Of a DNA stretch of 64,000 nucleotides, positions 25,492 through 34,585 are shown in pieces. Numbering within the stretch: the first letter of the stretch is position 1; every line of letters starts with the position of its first letter. The translations under genes were made by a program, and so were the position numbers. This DNA comes from Pseudomonas brassicacearum (lineage in GTDB: Bacteria; Pseudomonadota; Gammaproteobacteria; Pseudomonadales; Pseudomonadaceae): positions 124,001 through 188,000 of the forward strand of contig NZ_MOBK01000011.1 in assembly GCF_003732265.1 (NCBI RefSeq). The letters are read 5' to 3'. Under the pieces are notes generated by a model. The model worked only from the letters and a program-made list of their open reading frames with translations, did no database searches and had not been told where the DNA came from.

Positions 25492-26598
25492 ATGGACCCG
25501 ATCATCGCTGCGACTCATGCCGATCCTTATCCCTATTACGCGCAACTGCGTGCCCAGGGAGGATTGGTTTTCCACGCTGGACTGAACCTGTGGGTGGCCA
25601 GCAGCGCCCGAGCGGTCGCCGCCGTGCTGGCCCATCCTGATTGCCATGTCCGCCCCGCTGCGGAACCGGTGCCCAAGGCGATTGCCGGTGGCATGGCGGG
25701 CAAGGTGTTCGGGCAGTTGATGCGGATGAATGAAGGCGAACGGCAACGCTGTCCGAGGTCGGCGATTGAGCCGGGGCTGGGGTTGATTGATAGGGATGAA
25801 GTCAATGCGCTGGTGGCCGCGCGGCTGATCACGCCGGACGCCGACGGCTTGTACAACGCCATGTTTCGCGGGCCGGTGTGCGTGGTGGCAGCGTTGTTGG
25901 GGTTCACCCCGGCTCAGGGGCGGATGCTCAGTGCGCTGACGGCGGAGTTCGTGGCGTGCCTGTCGCCGCTTAGCAATCAGGCGCAACTCGACGCTGCACA
26001 GGCTTCGGCTGAGCATTTACGGGGTTATTTTGTTGAATTGCTGGATGACCCGGACAACAAAAGCGCGCTGCTCACCGGGATTTGCGGGCGCTTCAGCGGT
26101 GACCACGAAACACTGATCGCCAATCTGATTGGCTTGTTTTCCCAGACTTTTGAGGCCACTGCGGGGCTGATCGGTAATGCGCTGTTGGCGGTGATGCAAA
26201 ACCCACTGCTACCTGAGGCGCGGGTGGATGATCTGATTGCCGAAACCCAGCGCTTTGACCCGTCGGTGCAGAACACTCGGCGGTTTGTGGCTGCACCGTG
26301 TGAAATCGAGGGGGTGAGCTTCCAGTCGGGCGACGTGATTTTGCTGTTGTTGGCGTCGGCCAATCGCGATCCGCAGTTGAATGATCGCCCTGACGATTTT
26401 CTACTGGATCGCCCGCAGCGTCGCAGTTTTACCTTTGGCGCGGGACGGCATCAGTGTCCGGGGCAAGTGTTGGCGTTGGGGATTGCCAGTGCGACGTTGA
26501 GGGAGATTCTGGTGCATCGGGATGCGCTGGGGCGTTTGGCCTGGGAGTATCGGCCTTCGCTGAATGGGCGGATTCCGGTGTTTCGTGATTTGGCTTGA
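25492..26598 (+). CDS. Cytochrome P450
   Basis: A 368-aa soluble P450, short for the family. The haem cysteine lies in FTFGAGRHQCPG and the ExxR helix in ETQR. The I-helix region reads LFSQTFEATAGLIG, so the usual acid-alcohol (E/D-T) pair for oxygen activation is not in its standard form. The start is the ATG opening MDPIIAATHADPYPYY, a typical P450 N-terminus. No ferredoxin or reductase gene is next to it. The substrate cannot be inferred beyond its link to the divergent ArsR-type regulator. Confidence 0.87.
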   Translation: MDPIIAATHADPYPYYAQLRAQGGLVFHAGLNLWVASSARAVAAVLAHPDCHVRPAAEPVPKAIAGGMAGKVFGQLMRMNEGERQRCPRSAIEPGLGLIDRDEVNALVAARLITPDADGLYNAMFRGPVCVVAALLGFTPAQGRMLSALTAEFVACLSPLSNQAQLDAAQASAEHLRGYFVELLDDPDNKSALLTGICGRFSGDHETLIANLIGLFSQTFEATAGLIGNALLAVMQNPLLPEARVDDLIAETQRFDPSVQNTRRFVAAPCEIEGVSFQSGDVILLLLASANRDPQLNDRPDDFLLDRPQRRSFTFGAGRHQCPGQVLALGIASATLREILVHRDALGRLAWEYRPSLNGRIPVFRDLA

Positions 26599-26616
26599 GA
26601 CCGCGTTATCGTTTTT

Positions 26617-26689
26617 TGCGAGCAGGCTCGCTCCCACATTGGATCTGCGGAGTTCACAAATCCCCTGTGGGAGCGAGCCTGCTCGCGAT
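26617..26689. repeat. REP pair, family A
   Basis: Inverted TGCGAGCAGGCTCGCTCCCA half-sites between the convergent P450 and LysR genes. Confidence 0.85.
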
Positions 26690-26705
26690 GGCACCTTCAC
26701 ATTCT

Positions 26706-27590
26706 CTAGATCACCAACCGCCCCACCACAAACGCCACAAACGCCTTCAACTTGGGCAACGACTTCCGCGACCGCGGATACACCATCTGCACCGGCTTGG
26801 GGGGCGGCACATAGTCCTCCATGATTCGCACCAGCTCACCCTTGCCCAACGCCGCCGCTACTAAAAAGTCCGGCTGCATCAAGATCCCCTCCCCAGCTAC
26901 CGCCGCTTGCAACAACACCTGCCCGTCATTGCTCTTCAACACCGCACCTTCCGGCCAGGGCACCTCGCTGGCGCCGTTGCGCAGCGGCCAGGCAAACCGG
27001 TTGTTCCACGAGGTGTGCGTGAGAATCCGATGCCGATGCAGGTCTTCGGGGGACTTGGGTTCCTGCCATTTTTGCAGGTAACCGGGCGATGCACAGATGA
27101 CCATGCGATACGGCGGCAACGGTTTGGCCAGCAGATTGACCCCAATGAGCTCAGAAATCCTGAAGGCCAGGTCGAACGACGTTTCGTACAGATCCACCAC
27201 TTCATTGCTCAAGATCAGCTCAACCTGAATCTGCGGATAAAGCTGCATGAACTCCGCCACCAATGGGCCGACCAACGATACGCCCAGGCTCATCGGCGCG
27301 GTAATTCGCAACAGGCCACTGGGCTCCGGGTTCGACGCTTCGACCCGACTGAACGCGTACTTCACCTGTTCCAGCGCCAGCTTGGCCTCTTCATAAAACA
27401 GCCGCCCCTCGGCCGTGATCGATTGCCGCCGCGTGGTGCGCTGAATCAGCTTGGTGTTGAGGGTTTTCTCCAGGCCCTGGATATGCCGCCCGACCATCAC
27501 TGCCGACATACCGACTGCACTGGCCGCATCGGCGAAACTGCCCGCCTCGACCACCGCGACGAAGACTTCCATCTGCCTGAGTTTGCTCAT
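26706..27590 (-). CDS. LysR-family transcriptional regulator
   Basis: A 294-aa regulator with an N-terminal winged helix (VFVAVVEAGSFADAASAVGM) and a substrate-binding effector domain (GLLRITAPMSLGVSLVGPLV). It belongs to the CrgA/PecT-like subgroup. The start MSKLRQMEVF has AAGG 7 nt upstream; two in-frame ATGs earlier are possible. It is divergent from the D-cysteine desulfhydrase-like gene with about 117 bp between, so local control is likely. Confidence 0.87.
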   Translation of the reverse strand: MSKLRQMEVFVAVVEAGSFADAASAVGMSAVMVGRHIQGLEKTLNTKLIQRTTRRQSITAEGRLFYEEAKLALEQVKYAFSRVEASNPEPSGLLRITAPMSLGVSLVGPLVAEFMQLYPQIQVELILSNEVVDLYETSFDLAFRISELIGVNLLAKPLPPYRMVICASPGYLQKWQEPKSPEDLHRHRILTHTSWNNRFAWPLRNGASEVPWPEGAVLKSNDGQVLLQAAVAGEGILMQPDFLVAAALGKGELVRIMEDYVPPPKPVQMVYPRSRKSLPKLKAFVAFVVGRLVI

Positions 27591-27707
27591 GAACATGCCT
27601 TGCATTAAATACATCAGGTTAAAGGAGTAATAACCGGCGATGCGTTTATCCGCCGGGAGTTTCTCCCTAGAGTCAGGGTAATAACACTGAACAACGAGGC
27701 GTCATTG

Positions 27708-28739
27708 ATGCAAACCTTACTGGACACGTCACTGAGTTCTTTTGCCCGCGCCGACCTTCTGCAAGGCCCGACACCGATCCAGCGCGCCGAACGCCTCGAA
27801 CAGCTACTGGGTTTGAAAGCGCAAGGCATTGGCCTGTTCCTCAAGCGCGATGATCACATGCTGATCGGCGGTGGTGGCAACAAACTGCGCAAACTCGAAT
27901 TTCACCTCGGCGCGGCCCTGGCAGCCGGGGTCGACACGATCATCACCATCGGCGGCCTCCAATCCAACCATGCGCGCCTGACCGCTGCTGTGTGCGCCCG
28001 CCTCGGGATTGCCTGCGAACTGATCCTGACCCGTTCAGTGCCCAAAACGGAAGTGGACTACGAACTCAACGGCAACGTCCTGCTCGACCAGTTGTTCGGC
28101 GCAGCCCTTCGCGTGCTGGCCGGCGGCAGCGATTCGCTGGCCGAAGCCGAGAAACGTGCGGAACAGCTTCGGCTTGAAGGCCACAAGGTGCTGGTGATTC
28201 CCACGGGAGGCTCGACTCCCTTGGGCAGTCTTGGCTATGCGCGCTGCGCGGCGGAGATCGCGCAACAGGAAAGCGAACTCGGTATCACCTTCAACCAGGT
28301 CGTGGTGCCCAACGGAAGCGCCGGCACCCACGCCGGGCTTGCGGCGGGGTTTGAGTTGTTGGAACGAGGGACTTCGCTGGTGAAGTCGTACTCGGTGTTG
28401 TCCGACAGAGAGTCGTCAGCGGCCCGAACCCGGCAATTGACCCAAGATGTACTGGGGTTGCTGGGCAGCAGTACGGTTGTTCAGGCTTCGGAGATTGTTA
28501 TCGATGGCAGTCAGTTGGGCGACGGTTACGGTTTGCCGACGCAGGCCATGCAGGAGGCTGTGCGTTTGATGGCTCGTGCTGAAGGGTTGCTGATTGATCC
28601 GGTGTATTCCGGCAAGGCGTTTGCCGGGTTGGTGGCCGATCTCCGGGATGGGCGGTTCCGGCGCGGAAACAATGTGCTGTTTGTGATGACTGGGGGTACG
28701 CCGGGATTGTATGCGTATCGGGAGGCGTTTCAGGATTGA
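27708..28739 (+). CDS. dcyD: D-cysteine desulfhydrase / ACC deaminase-family PLP enzyme
   Basis: A 343-aa fold-type II PLP enzyme, starting MQTLLDTSLSSFARADLLQG. The PLP lysine is in GGGGNKLRKLEF, the phosphate-binding turn in VPTGGSTPLGSLGY, and the substrate loop in LQSNHARLTAAV. It most resembles D-cysteine desulfhydrase (D-Cys to pyruvate, H2S and ammonia). True ACC deaminase is related, and I cannot separate the two with certainty by eye. The ATG is directly preceded by an in-frame TTG. Confidence 0.8.
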   Translation: MQTLLDTSLSSFARADLLQGPTPIQRAERLEQLLGLKAQGIGLFLKRDDHMLIGGGGNKLRKLEFHLGAALAAGVDTIITIGGLQSNHARLTAAVCARLGIACELILTRSVPKTEVDYELNGNVLLDQLFGAALRVLAGGSDSLAEAEKRAEQLRLEGHKVLVIPTGGSTPLGSLGYARCAAEIAQQESELGITFNQVVVPNGSAGTHAGLAAGFELLERGTSLVKSYSVLSDRESSAARTRQLTQDVLGLLGSSTVVQASEIVIDGSQLGDGYGLPTQAMQEAVRLMARAEGLLIDPVYSGKAFAGLVADLRDGRFRRGNNVLFVMTGGTPGLYAYREAFQD

Positions 28740-28842
28740 ACCATCTGAAATAACGGCTGCAAATTCAGAACTCTCCTACATCTATCAAACGTCCATTGAT
28801 ATAGCGTTCGCATCGCTTTTACAGGATGAGAGAAGAACGCTA

Positions 28843-29145
28843 ATGGCTCGCATAGCAGAGACACCTTTGGTTCAAAACCTGACGTCAGTCGACGGGCACC
28901 CTGCCCATTTCTTTAGGATCAGTGGATTTTTAAAAGGTGATCAGGAGGGTGATTTTCTACAGTACGAACTGACCGTTCCGGCTGAGTCAGAAGTCTTAAT
29001 ACTGGGTGTGCTGGGTTGGAATAGCCTTGATCAAAGCGAGGATGGGGACTGTTTACTGAACGCCGGGCAGGTCCAACAGATCGCAATTGCGCTCAATGAG
29101 CGGCTACCGACTGAGTTGGACCTTTTCATAGGGCTTCGGGGGTAG
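28843..29145 (+). CDS. Small hypothetical protein
   Basis: A 100-aa protein starting MARIAETPLVQNLTSVDGHP. It is acidic, with no signal peptide, membrane segment or motif I recognise. The reading frame extends upstream into the previous gene, but an internal ATG is the more natural start. The local sequence (28740-29145) is less GC-rich than its neighbours and uses AT-ending codons, which suggests recent acquisition. Its size and isolation resemble orphan immunity or toxin-associated proteins, but nothing else supports that. Confidence 0.5.
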   Translation: MARIAETPLVQNLTSVDGHPAHFFRISGFLKGDQEGDFLQYELTVPAESEVLILGVLGWNSLDQSEDGDCLLNAGQVQQIAIALNERLPTELDLFIGLRG

Positions 29146-29153
29146 GTTTTCAG

Positions 29154-29492
29154 TCAATCATCCCGCGTCAGCACTTCCAGCAATTCAATCTCGAAAATCA
29201 GGTTCGAGTTTGGCGTGATGGCGCCCATCGAACGTTCGCCATACGCCAGATGCGCCGGCACCAGCAGCTTGCGCTTGCCGCCGACTTGCATGCCGATGAT
29301 GCCCTGATCCCACCCCTTGATAACCCGGCCCGTGCCAATCACACACTGAAAAGGCTTGCCACGGCTGTAGGACGAGTCGAACTCAGTGCCGTCTTCCAGC
29401 CAGCCACGGTACTGGGTGGTGATCAACGCGCCTTTGACGGCGGCTTTTCCGGCGCCTGGCTGGAGGTCGATGATTTGCAGTTCGTTATTCAT
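29154..29492 (-). CDS. FKBP-type peptidyl-prolyl isomerase
   Basis: A 112-aa single-domain FKBP: YRGWLEDGTEFDSSYSRGKP, RVIKGWDQGIIGMQVGGKRK and LVPAHLAYGE are the conserved active-site segments. No signal peptide is present, so it acts in the cytoplasm. It is monocistronic and convergent with the small hypothetical gene. Confidence 0.92.
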   Translation of the reverse strand: MNNELQIIDLQPGAGKAAVKGALITTQYRGWLEDGTEFDSSYSRGKPFQCVIGTGRVIKGWDQGIIGMQVGGKRKLLVPAHLAYGERSMGAITPNSNLIFEIELLEVLTRDD

Positions 29493-29743
29493 GGCGGTGT
29501 TTATCTGTTTGCAGAATTCGAGAGGCGGGGTTTTCCCAGAAAATCAGCTCGCTGGCAACTCTTCACGTGCCTTTATCAGGATGCAACAACAGAATCTCCT
29601 GGCTGACGGATGATCACGAAGCAGATGGCGTGCACAGAAAGTCTAGCGCTCGTCAGACAGAAAGCGACTGCAACCCAACAGCGCGGTGAACTAACATAAG
29701 CACCAACGTTTCCCTCGGTTTAATACCCAATGACTATCCCTGA

Positions 29744-30817
29744 ATGATTCTGGCCTGGACCAGCGCAGCCGTCGGCTCTGTCATGTTTGCCCTGCTCATC
29801 GCGATGATCTATCGCGTGCGCACGCTGAAACAGCAGTTGGCCGAGTGTCGCGTGCTGATCGCCAGCCTGGCCGAGGGACCGTCCGTGCGCCAGGACGGTG
29901 ATGCCGAACGCTTCAAACGCAGCCAATACTTCGCTCGCATCGGCACCTGGGATTGGGACGTCGACACCGAAAAGCTCTACTGGTCGGATGCGATCTACGG
30001 CATGTTCGGTTTCAAGATCGGCGAAGTGACGCCCTCCTACGCCCTGTTTTGCGCCTGCGTACATCCGGAGGACCGCGCCAGCGTGCGGGCCGGGGAGCTG
30101 CGCTGCCTGGAAACCGGCGAAAACCATGATGAGGAATACCGCGTCGTTTGGCCCGACGGCAGCATTCACTGGCTGCGAGAGACCGGCAATGTGGTCAAGA
30201 ACGACCACGACGCCACCGTCAAGATGATGGGCGTGGTGCGCGACATCACCGAGGAAAAGGCCTCCGCCAGTTACCTCCAGCACTTGGCTCACTACGACCC
30301 GTTGACCGGCCTGCCCAATCGCCTGGTGCTGGAAGAACGGTTGTCCGAGGCATTGGAACAGGCGCGTATCGGCGCTACCCGGGTGGCGCTGGTGTTTGTC
30401 GACCTCAACGGTTTCAAGGCGATCAACGATCACTACGGCCATGCGGCCGGCGATCGGGTGCTGATCACCACCGCCACACGCCTGAAAAAAATCCTGCGCT
30501 CAACCGACACCGTCGCCCGCATCGGTGGTGACGAATTCGTGGTCATCCTTCAAGGGTTGCCCAAGGGCATCGATCTGCAGGATGAAGCGCGCAGCATCTG
30601 CCAGAAAATCTTCATCGAACTGTCACCGCCCATCACCATCGGCAACGACCAGCGCCACATCGGCACCAGCCTCGGTGTCGCGGTGTACCCGGACCACGCG
30701 CCGAGCATGGACCGGCTGATTCACATTGCGGACCTGGCGATGTATGAGGCCAAGCGCAGTGGCAATAATCAGTATCGGTTGGGCGAACAGGTGGGCATTC
30801 ACAGCCGGGTTGAATGA
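29744..30817 (+). CDS. Membrane-anchored PAS-GGDEF diguanylate cyclase
   Basis: A 357-aa protein with one N-terminal transmembrane helix (about 5-23), a PAS domain with PAC (about 60-170) and a GGDEF domain. The active site is intact (GGDEF, 261-265) and the inhibitory I-site RSTD is at 252-255, so it should make c-di-GMP with product feedback. No EAL domain. Its last codons overlap the convergent hypothetical gene by 19 bp. Confidence 0.9.
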   Translation: MILAWTSAAVGSVMFALLIAMIYRVRTLKQQLAECRVLIASLAEGPSVRQDGDAERFKRSQYFARIGTWDWDVDTEKLYWSDAIYGMFGFKIGEVTPSYALFCACVHPEDRASVRAGELRCLETGENHDEEYRVVWPDGSIHWLRETGNVVKNDHDATVKMMGVVRDITEEKASASYLQHLAHYDPLTGLPNRLVLEERLSEALEQARIGATRVALVFVDLNGFKAINDHYGHAAGDRVLITTATRLKKILRSTDTVARIGGDEFVVILQGLPKGIDLQDEARSICQKIFIELSPPITIGNDQRHIGTSLGVAVYPDHAPSMDRLIHIADLAMYEAKRSGNNQYRLGEQVGIHSRVE

Positions 30818-31287
30818 CCTGCCCGGTCCTTGCGTTGGCCAAAAAGTATGCCGTTGAACGTGTGGGTGCAGCAATGACAGTAAGGCGTCATGCTCTGCGC
30901 CGTCAGTTCGGGGTTAACGATCTGCAGAATTCCCAAGTCATCCACATACAAACCACTGAAATAGCTCGACTCGCCCAGACGCACCGTCTCCTGCCTTTCG
31001 CTTTCATGCAGGGCAACCATCCAGAACACCGGCTCGGAATTGTCGAGACGAGCTAGCGCCTCACTGAACACTTCATCCCATTGCCTACCGACGCGGGACA
31101 ACAGAAACCGGAACAAAGGCGTGTAGTCGAGCCCGTAACGGCGCGTTCCGTGCATCGAACCCCGTGACACGTCGCTCTTCATTTCAGCCTTGGTATTACG
31201 CTGGTGCCGATACTCGCCCGTAACGTCGTTGCGCCGAACGCCCCAAGTACGGGTGTTTTCCTTGCGGTAGAGAGGTTTCTGTTCCAA
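30799..31287 (-). CDS. Hypothetical protein with a C-terminal HCCTH motif
   Basis: A 162-aa basic protein. The central segment GLDYTPLFRFLLSRVGRQWDEVFSEALARL is followed by GLYVDDLGILQIV, a pattern I have seen in uncharacterised proteins of other bacteria. Near the C-terminus YCHCCTHTFNG places two His and two Cys in six residues, a possible zinc site. No signal or membrane segment. The last 19 bp overlap the convergent GGDEF gene. Function unknown. Confidence 0.65.
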   Translation of the reverse strand: MEQKPLYRKENTRTWGVRRNDVTGEYRHQRNTKAEMKSDVSRGSMHGTRRYGLDYTPLFRFLLSRVGRQWDEVFSEALARLDNSEPVFWMVALHESERQETVRLGESSYFSGLYVDDLGILQIVNPELTAQSMTPYCHCCTHTFNGILFGQRKDRAGHSTRL

Positions 31288-31386
31288 CGAGCCGCTCCTG
31301 ACATCCAGTCAATGAAATCGCCGCAGAGACTCACCGGAACGGCAGGCGAAATCAATTAACCATCCATGGCTAATTGTTGCAGGCGA

Positions 31387-31695
31387 CTAACGCTCCACCG
31401 GCGTAATGTCCACAATCGTCCCGTTGGTGATCATCACCATCATGTACTTGTCATTGATCTGCACCCACTGCGCCTGATCCTTCGGTGCCTTCAGGCCTTT
31501 TGCCTGCCAATTGGCGAGGGCTTTTTCGCTGCGCTGGTAGATGTCCGGGGCGCGGTCGCCAATCACCAGTTCGCGGGAGTTGTTGACGCCGGGCTGGACG
31601 GTTTTCTGAGGGGACTCAGCCGCCTGAACGATTGGGTTGATACCGGCAACGCCGGCGGCAATGGCCAGGGCGGCGATGAGGGTTTTGCGGTTCAT
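31387..31695 (-). CDS. RcnB-like periplasmic protein
   Basis: A 102-aa exported protein (signal peptide MNRKTLIAALAIAAGVAGIN through VQAA) with the RcnB-type pattern L-x-GDRAPDIY...W...GLKAPKDQAQWVQINDKY and MVMITNGTIVDI. RcnB of E. coli is linked to Ni/Co homeostasis, but most Pseudomonas relatives have no proven role. It appears to be a single-gene unit. Confidence 0.75.
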   Translation of the reverse strand: MNRKTLIAALAIAAGVAGINPIVQAAESPQKTVQPGVNNSRELVIGDRAPDIYQRSEKALANWQAKGLKAPKDQAQWVQINDKYMMVMITNGTIVDITPVER

Positions 31696-31847
31696 GGGTG
31701 ATCCTCCAGTAATGTCATGGCACCTGAACTCCGACTGTGCTCGCGGTGAATCATTCCTTACTGTTGCGATGAATCTGTGCCGGACTGTACCGGGAACCTC
31801 GCCTCGGGTCGGCGTAGGCTGCGTGAATTCACTCAGGATCAGCCGCC

Positions 31848-32453
31848 ATGCACATTGCCATTCTGACCTTCGACGGATTCAACGAACTCGATTCCCTGAT
31901 CGCCTACGGCATGCTCAGCCGGGTGTCGCTGCTGGGTGACAAGGACTGGCGCGTGAGCATTGCCTCGCCGACGCCGCGCGTCACGTCCATGAATGGTTTG
32001 ACCCTTGATGCGCACATTGATCTGGCCGAGGCCTGTCAGGCGGATGCGGTGTTGATCGGCAGTGGCCGCAAGACCCGTGAAGTGGCAGAGGATCCGACGA
32101 TCATGGAACAGTTGCGCTTTGATCCGGGCCGCCAGTTACTGGCCGCGCAGTGTTCCGGGACCTTTTTGCTGGCCAGGCTCGGCTTGCTCGGTGATGCCCC
32201 CGCTTGCACGGATGCCATCAGCAAGCCATGGGTGCAGGCGGCCGGGGTCAATGTGGTGAATCAGGCGTTTTATGCCAATGGGAATATCGCCACGGCGGGT
32301 GGGTGCTTGTCGGCGCAGTATTTGGCGGTGTGGTTTCTGGCTCGGCTGAAAAGCACTGACGCGGCGCGGGAGGTGTTGCACAACTTCGCGCCGGTGGGTG
32401 AGAAGGAAGAATATGTGGCTCGGGGGATGGCGCATATCGAGGCGTTTATCTGA
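31848..32453 (+). CDS. DJ-1/PfpI family protein
   Basis: A 201-aa cytoplasmic protein with the class I glutamine-amidotransferase-like fold (MHIAILTFDGFNELDSLIAY). The nucleophile elbow is AAQCSGTFLLARLG. It lacks an AraC domain, unlike the regulator at 53793. Relatives include isonitrile hydratases and uncharacterised stress proteins; the substrate cannot be assigned here. Confidence 0.82.
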   Translation: MHIAILTFDGFNELDSLIAYGMLSRVSLLGDKDWRVSIASPTPRVTSMNGLTLDAHIDLAEACQADAVLIGSGRKTREVAEDPTIMEQLRFDPGRQLLAAQCSGTFLLARLGLLGDAPACTDAISKPWVQAAGVNVVNQAFYANGNIATAGGCLSAQYLAVWFLARLKSTDAAREVLHNFAPVGEKEEYVARGMAHIEAFI

Positions 32454-32479
32454 TTGACTGGTTGTCCGATCCACCGCCA

Positions 32480-32570
32480 TCGCGAGCAGGCTCGCTCCCA
32501 CATTGGATCTAAGTCGGGCATAAAATCCGTGTTCACTGAAGATCAAATGTAGGAGTGAGCCTGCTTGCGA
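32480..32570. repeat. REP pair, family A
   Basis: Inverted TCGCGAGCAGGCTCGCTCCC-type half-sites; the right half has diverged (TGTAGGAGTGAGCCTGCTTG). Downstream of the DJ-1 gene. Confidence 0.8.
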
Positions 32571-32656
32571 TAGCGGTTTGTCGGTCAACTCGGCTGACGC
32601 ATCCCGCCACAGCCTTTATCCTTGGCGCTCCGCCGTATCGAGTGTTGGAGTAAGCC

Positions 32657-34468
32657 ATGCCCCATGAAGGCAACCTGTTGCAAGCCGCTGTCGTGTTTCT
32701 GTTCGCGGCGGTGCTCACCGTGCCCTTGGCCAAGCGCCTGCAATTGGGAGCCGTGCTGGGTTATCTGTTTGCCGGCGTCCTCATCGGGCCGTCGGTGTTG
32801 GGGCTGATCGGCAACCCGCAAAGTGTCAGCCATATTTCTGAACTCGGCGTGGTGTTGCTGCTGTTCATCATTGGTCTGGAGCTGTCGCCGCGACGCCTGT
32901 GGGTGATGCGTAAAGCGGTGTTCGGCGTAGGCCTGGCGCAGGTGCTGCTGACCGGTTCAGTGATCGGTGTGCTGGCGCTGTTCGTCTTCGGCCAGCCGCT
33001 GAACAGCGCCATCGTGCTCGGTCTTGGCCTTGCCCTGTCGTCCACCGCGTTTGGCTTGCAAAGCCTGGCTGAGCGCAAGGAACTGACCAGCCCCCACGGT
33101 CGATTGGCGTTTGCGATTCTGCTGTTTCAGGACATCGCTGCGATCCCGCTGATCGCCATGGTCCCGCTGTTGGCCGGTGGTGACCACACCTCCACTGCTG
33201 CTGAAGATTTGAATCACGGGTTGCGGGTACTGGGCAGCATTGCGGTGGTGGTCATCGGGGGACGCTATTTGTTGCGCCCGGTGTTTCGCATCGTCGCCAA
33301 AACCAGCCTGCCCGAGGTGTCCACCGCCACGGCGTTGCTGGTGGTGATCGGCACGGCATGGCTGATGGACCTGGTCGGCGTGTCCATGGCGCTCGGCGCG
33401 TTCCTCGCCGGGCTGCTGCTGGCGGACTCTGAATACCGACATGAACTGGAAGCGCAGATCGAGCCGTTCAAGGGCCTGCTGCTGGGGCTGTTCTTCATCA
33501 GCGTCGGCATGGGCGCCAATCTCAGCCTGCTACTCAGCGCCCCGCTGGCGGTACTGGGGCTGACCCTTCTGCTGATCGCAATCAAATTGCCGCTGCTGTT
33601 TGTGGTCGGCCGATTGGCCGGTGGGCTTGGCAAAGTCAGTGCGCTGCGCCTGGGCATCGTGCTGGCGGCCGGTGGTGAATTCGCGTTCGTAGTGTTCAAG
33701 ATCGGCCGCGATCAAGGCTTGTTCGAGCCGCACCTGTACGACTTGCTGGTGCTGACGATCACCCTGTCTATGGCAGTGACTCCGCTGTTGTTGCTGCTGT
33801 GCGCCCGGTTGTATTCGCCCACCGTGCAGCCCGTGGTGGTGCCGGAGAAATTCCGCGACATCGACACCGACGCGCCGCGCGTAGTGATCGCCGGCATGGG
33901 CCGGATGGGTCAGATCGTTGCGCGAATTCTGCGGGCGCAAAACATCAAGTTCGTGGCGCTCGATACGTCGGTGGAAACCATCGAGCTGTCCCGCAGTTTC
34001 GGCGGCGTACCGGTGTTCTATGGCGACCCGATGCGCCCGGAGATCCTCAGCGCGGCCAAAGTCGAACAGGCGGAATATTTCATCATCGCGACCGATGACC
34101 CGGACACCAACATCAAGACTGCCGAGGTGGTGCACCGGTTGTACCCGCACATCAAAATCATCGCCCGGGCGCGTAACCGCCAACATGTGCATCGCCTGGT
34201 GGACCTGGGTGCGGAAGCGATTCGTGAAACCTATTATTCGAGCCTGGAAATGAGCCGGCGCACGCTGGTCGGCCTGGGATTGACCCAAGCGCAGGCCGAT
34301 GCGCGGATCAAGCGCTTCAAGCATCACGATGAACAGGTGCTGGAGGCCCAGCACGCGGTGTATGACGATGCGGCGAAGGTGTTGCAGACGGCGCAGGAAG
34401 CACGGGCGGAATTGGCTAAATTGTTTGAGTCGGATCAGTTGGAGGAGCAGGAGGCAGGCAAGGCTTAA
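32657..34468 (+). CDS. KefC-type monovalent cation:proton antiporter (CPA2) with TrkA-N domain
   Basis: A 603-aa inner-membrane antiporter. About 12 transmembrane segments occupy residues 5-385 (GAVLGYLFAGVLIGPSVLGL; LALSSTAFGLQSLAE). A cytoplasmic NAD-binding TrkA-N domain follows from about 410 (VVIAGMGRMGQIVARIL), then a charged tail. It exchanges K or Na for protons, protecting against electrophile or pH stress in KefB/KefC relatives. No KefF/KefG partner gene is adjacent. Confidence 0.88.
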   Translation: MPHEGNLLQAAVVFLFAAVLTVPLAKRLQLGAVLGYLFAGVLIGPSVLGLIGNPQSVSHISELGVVLLLFIIGLELSPRRLWVMRKAVFGVGLAQVLLTGSVIGVLALFVFGQPLNSAIVLGLGLALSSTAFGLQSLAERKELTSPHGRLAFAILLFQDIAAIPLIAMVPLLAGGDHTSTAAEDLNHGLRVLGSIAVVVIGGRYLLRPVFRIVAKTSLPEVSTATALLVVIGTAWLMDLVGVSMALGAFLAGLLLADSEYRHELEAQIEPFKGLLLGLFFISVGMGANLSLLLSAPLAVLGLTLLLIAIKLPLLFVVGRLAGGLGKVSALRLGIVLAAGGEFAFVVFKIGRDQGLFEPHLYDLLVLTITLSMAVTPLLLLLCARLYSPTVQPVVVPEKFRDIDTDAPRVVIAGMGRMGQIVARILRAQNIKFVALDTSVETIELSRSFGGVPVFYGDPMRPEILSAAKVEQAEYFIIATDDPDTNIKTAEVVHRLYPHIKIIARARNRQHVHRLVDLGAEAIRETYYSSLEMSRRTLVGLGLTQAQADARIKRFKHHDEQVLEAQHAVYDDAAKVLQTAQEARAELAKLFESDQLEEQEAGKA

Positions 34469-34494
34469 GTCATGTGGTGATAGTGATGCCGCCA

Positions 34495-34558
34495 TCGCGA
34501 GCAAGCTCGCTCCCACAGTAGACCGCATTCCCCTGTGGGAGCGTGGCTTGCCCGCGAT
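34495..34558. repeat. REP pair, family A
   Basis: Two close inverted half-sites; the right one is altered (GAGCGTGGCTTGCCCGCGA). Between the convergent antiporter and the membrane protein gene. Confidence 0.78.
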
Positions 34559-34585
34559 GAACGATAACGCGGAGCAATGCCAGGA

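Noticed and set aside
25027..26016. A 329-codon minus-strand frame spanning the ArsR gene and the P450 start.
   Set aside because: It crosses the divergent promoter and overlaps two genes with clear motifs.
27708..28739. Calling the gene ACC deaminase (acdS), a plant-growth-promotion trait.
   Set aside because: Length, N-terminus and motifs look closer to D-cysteine desulfhydrase; the diagnostic residues cannot be judged confidently by eye.
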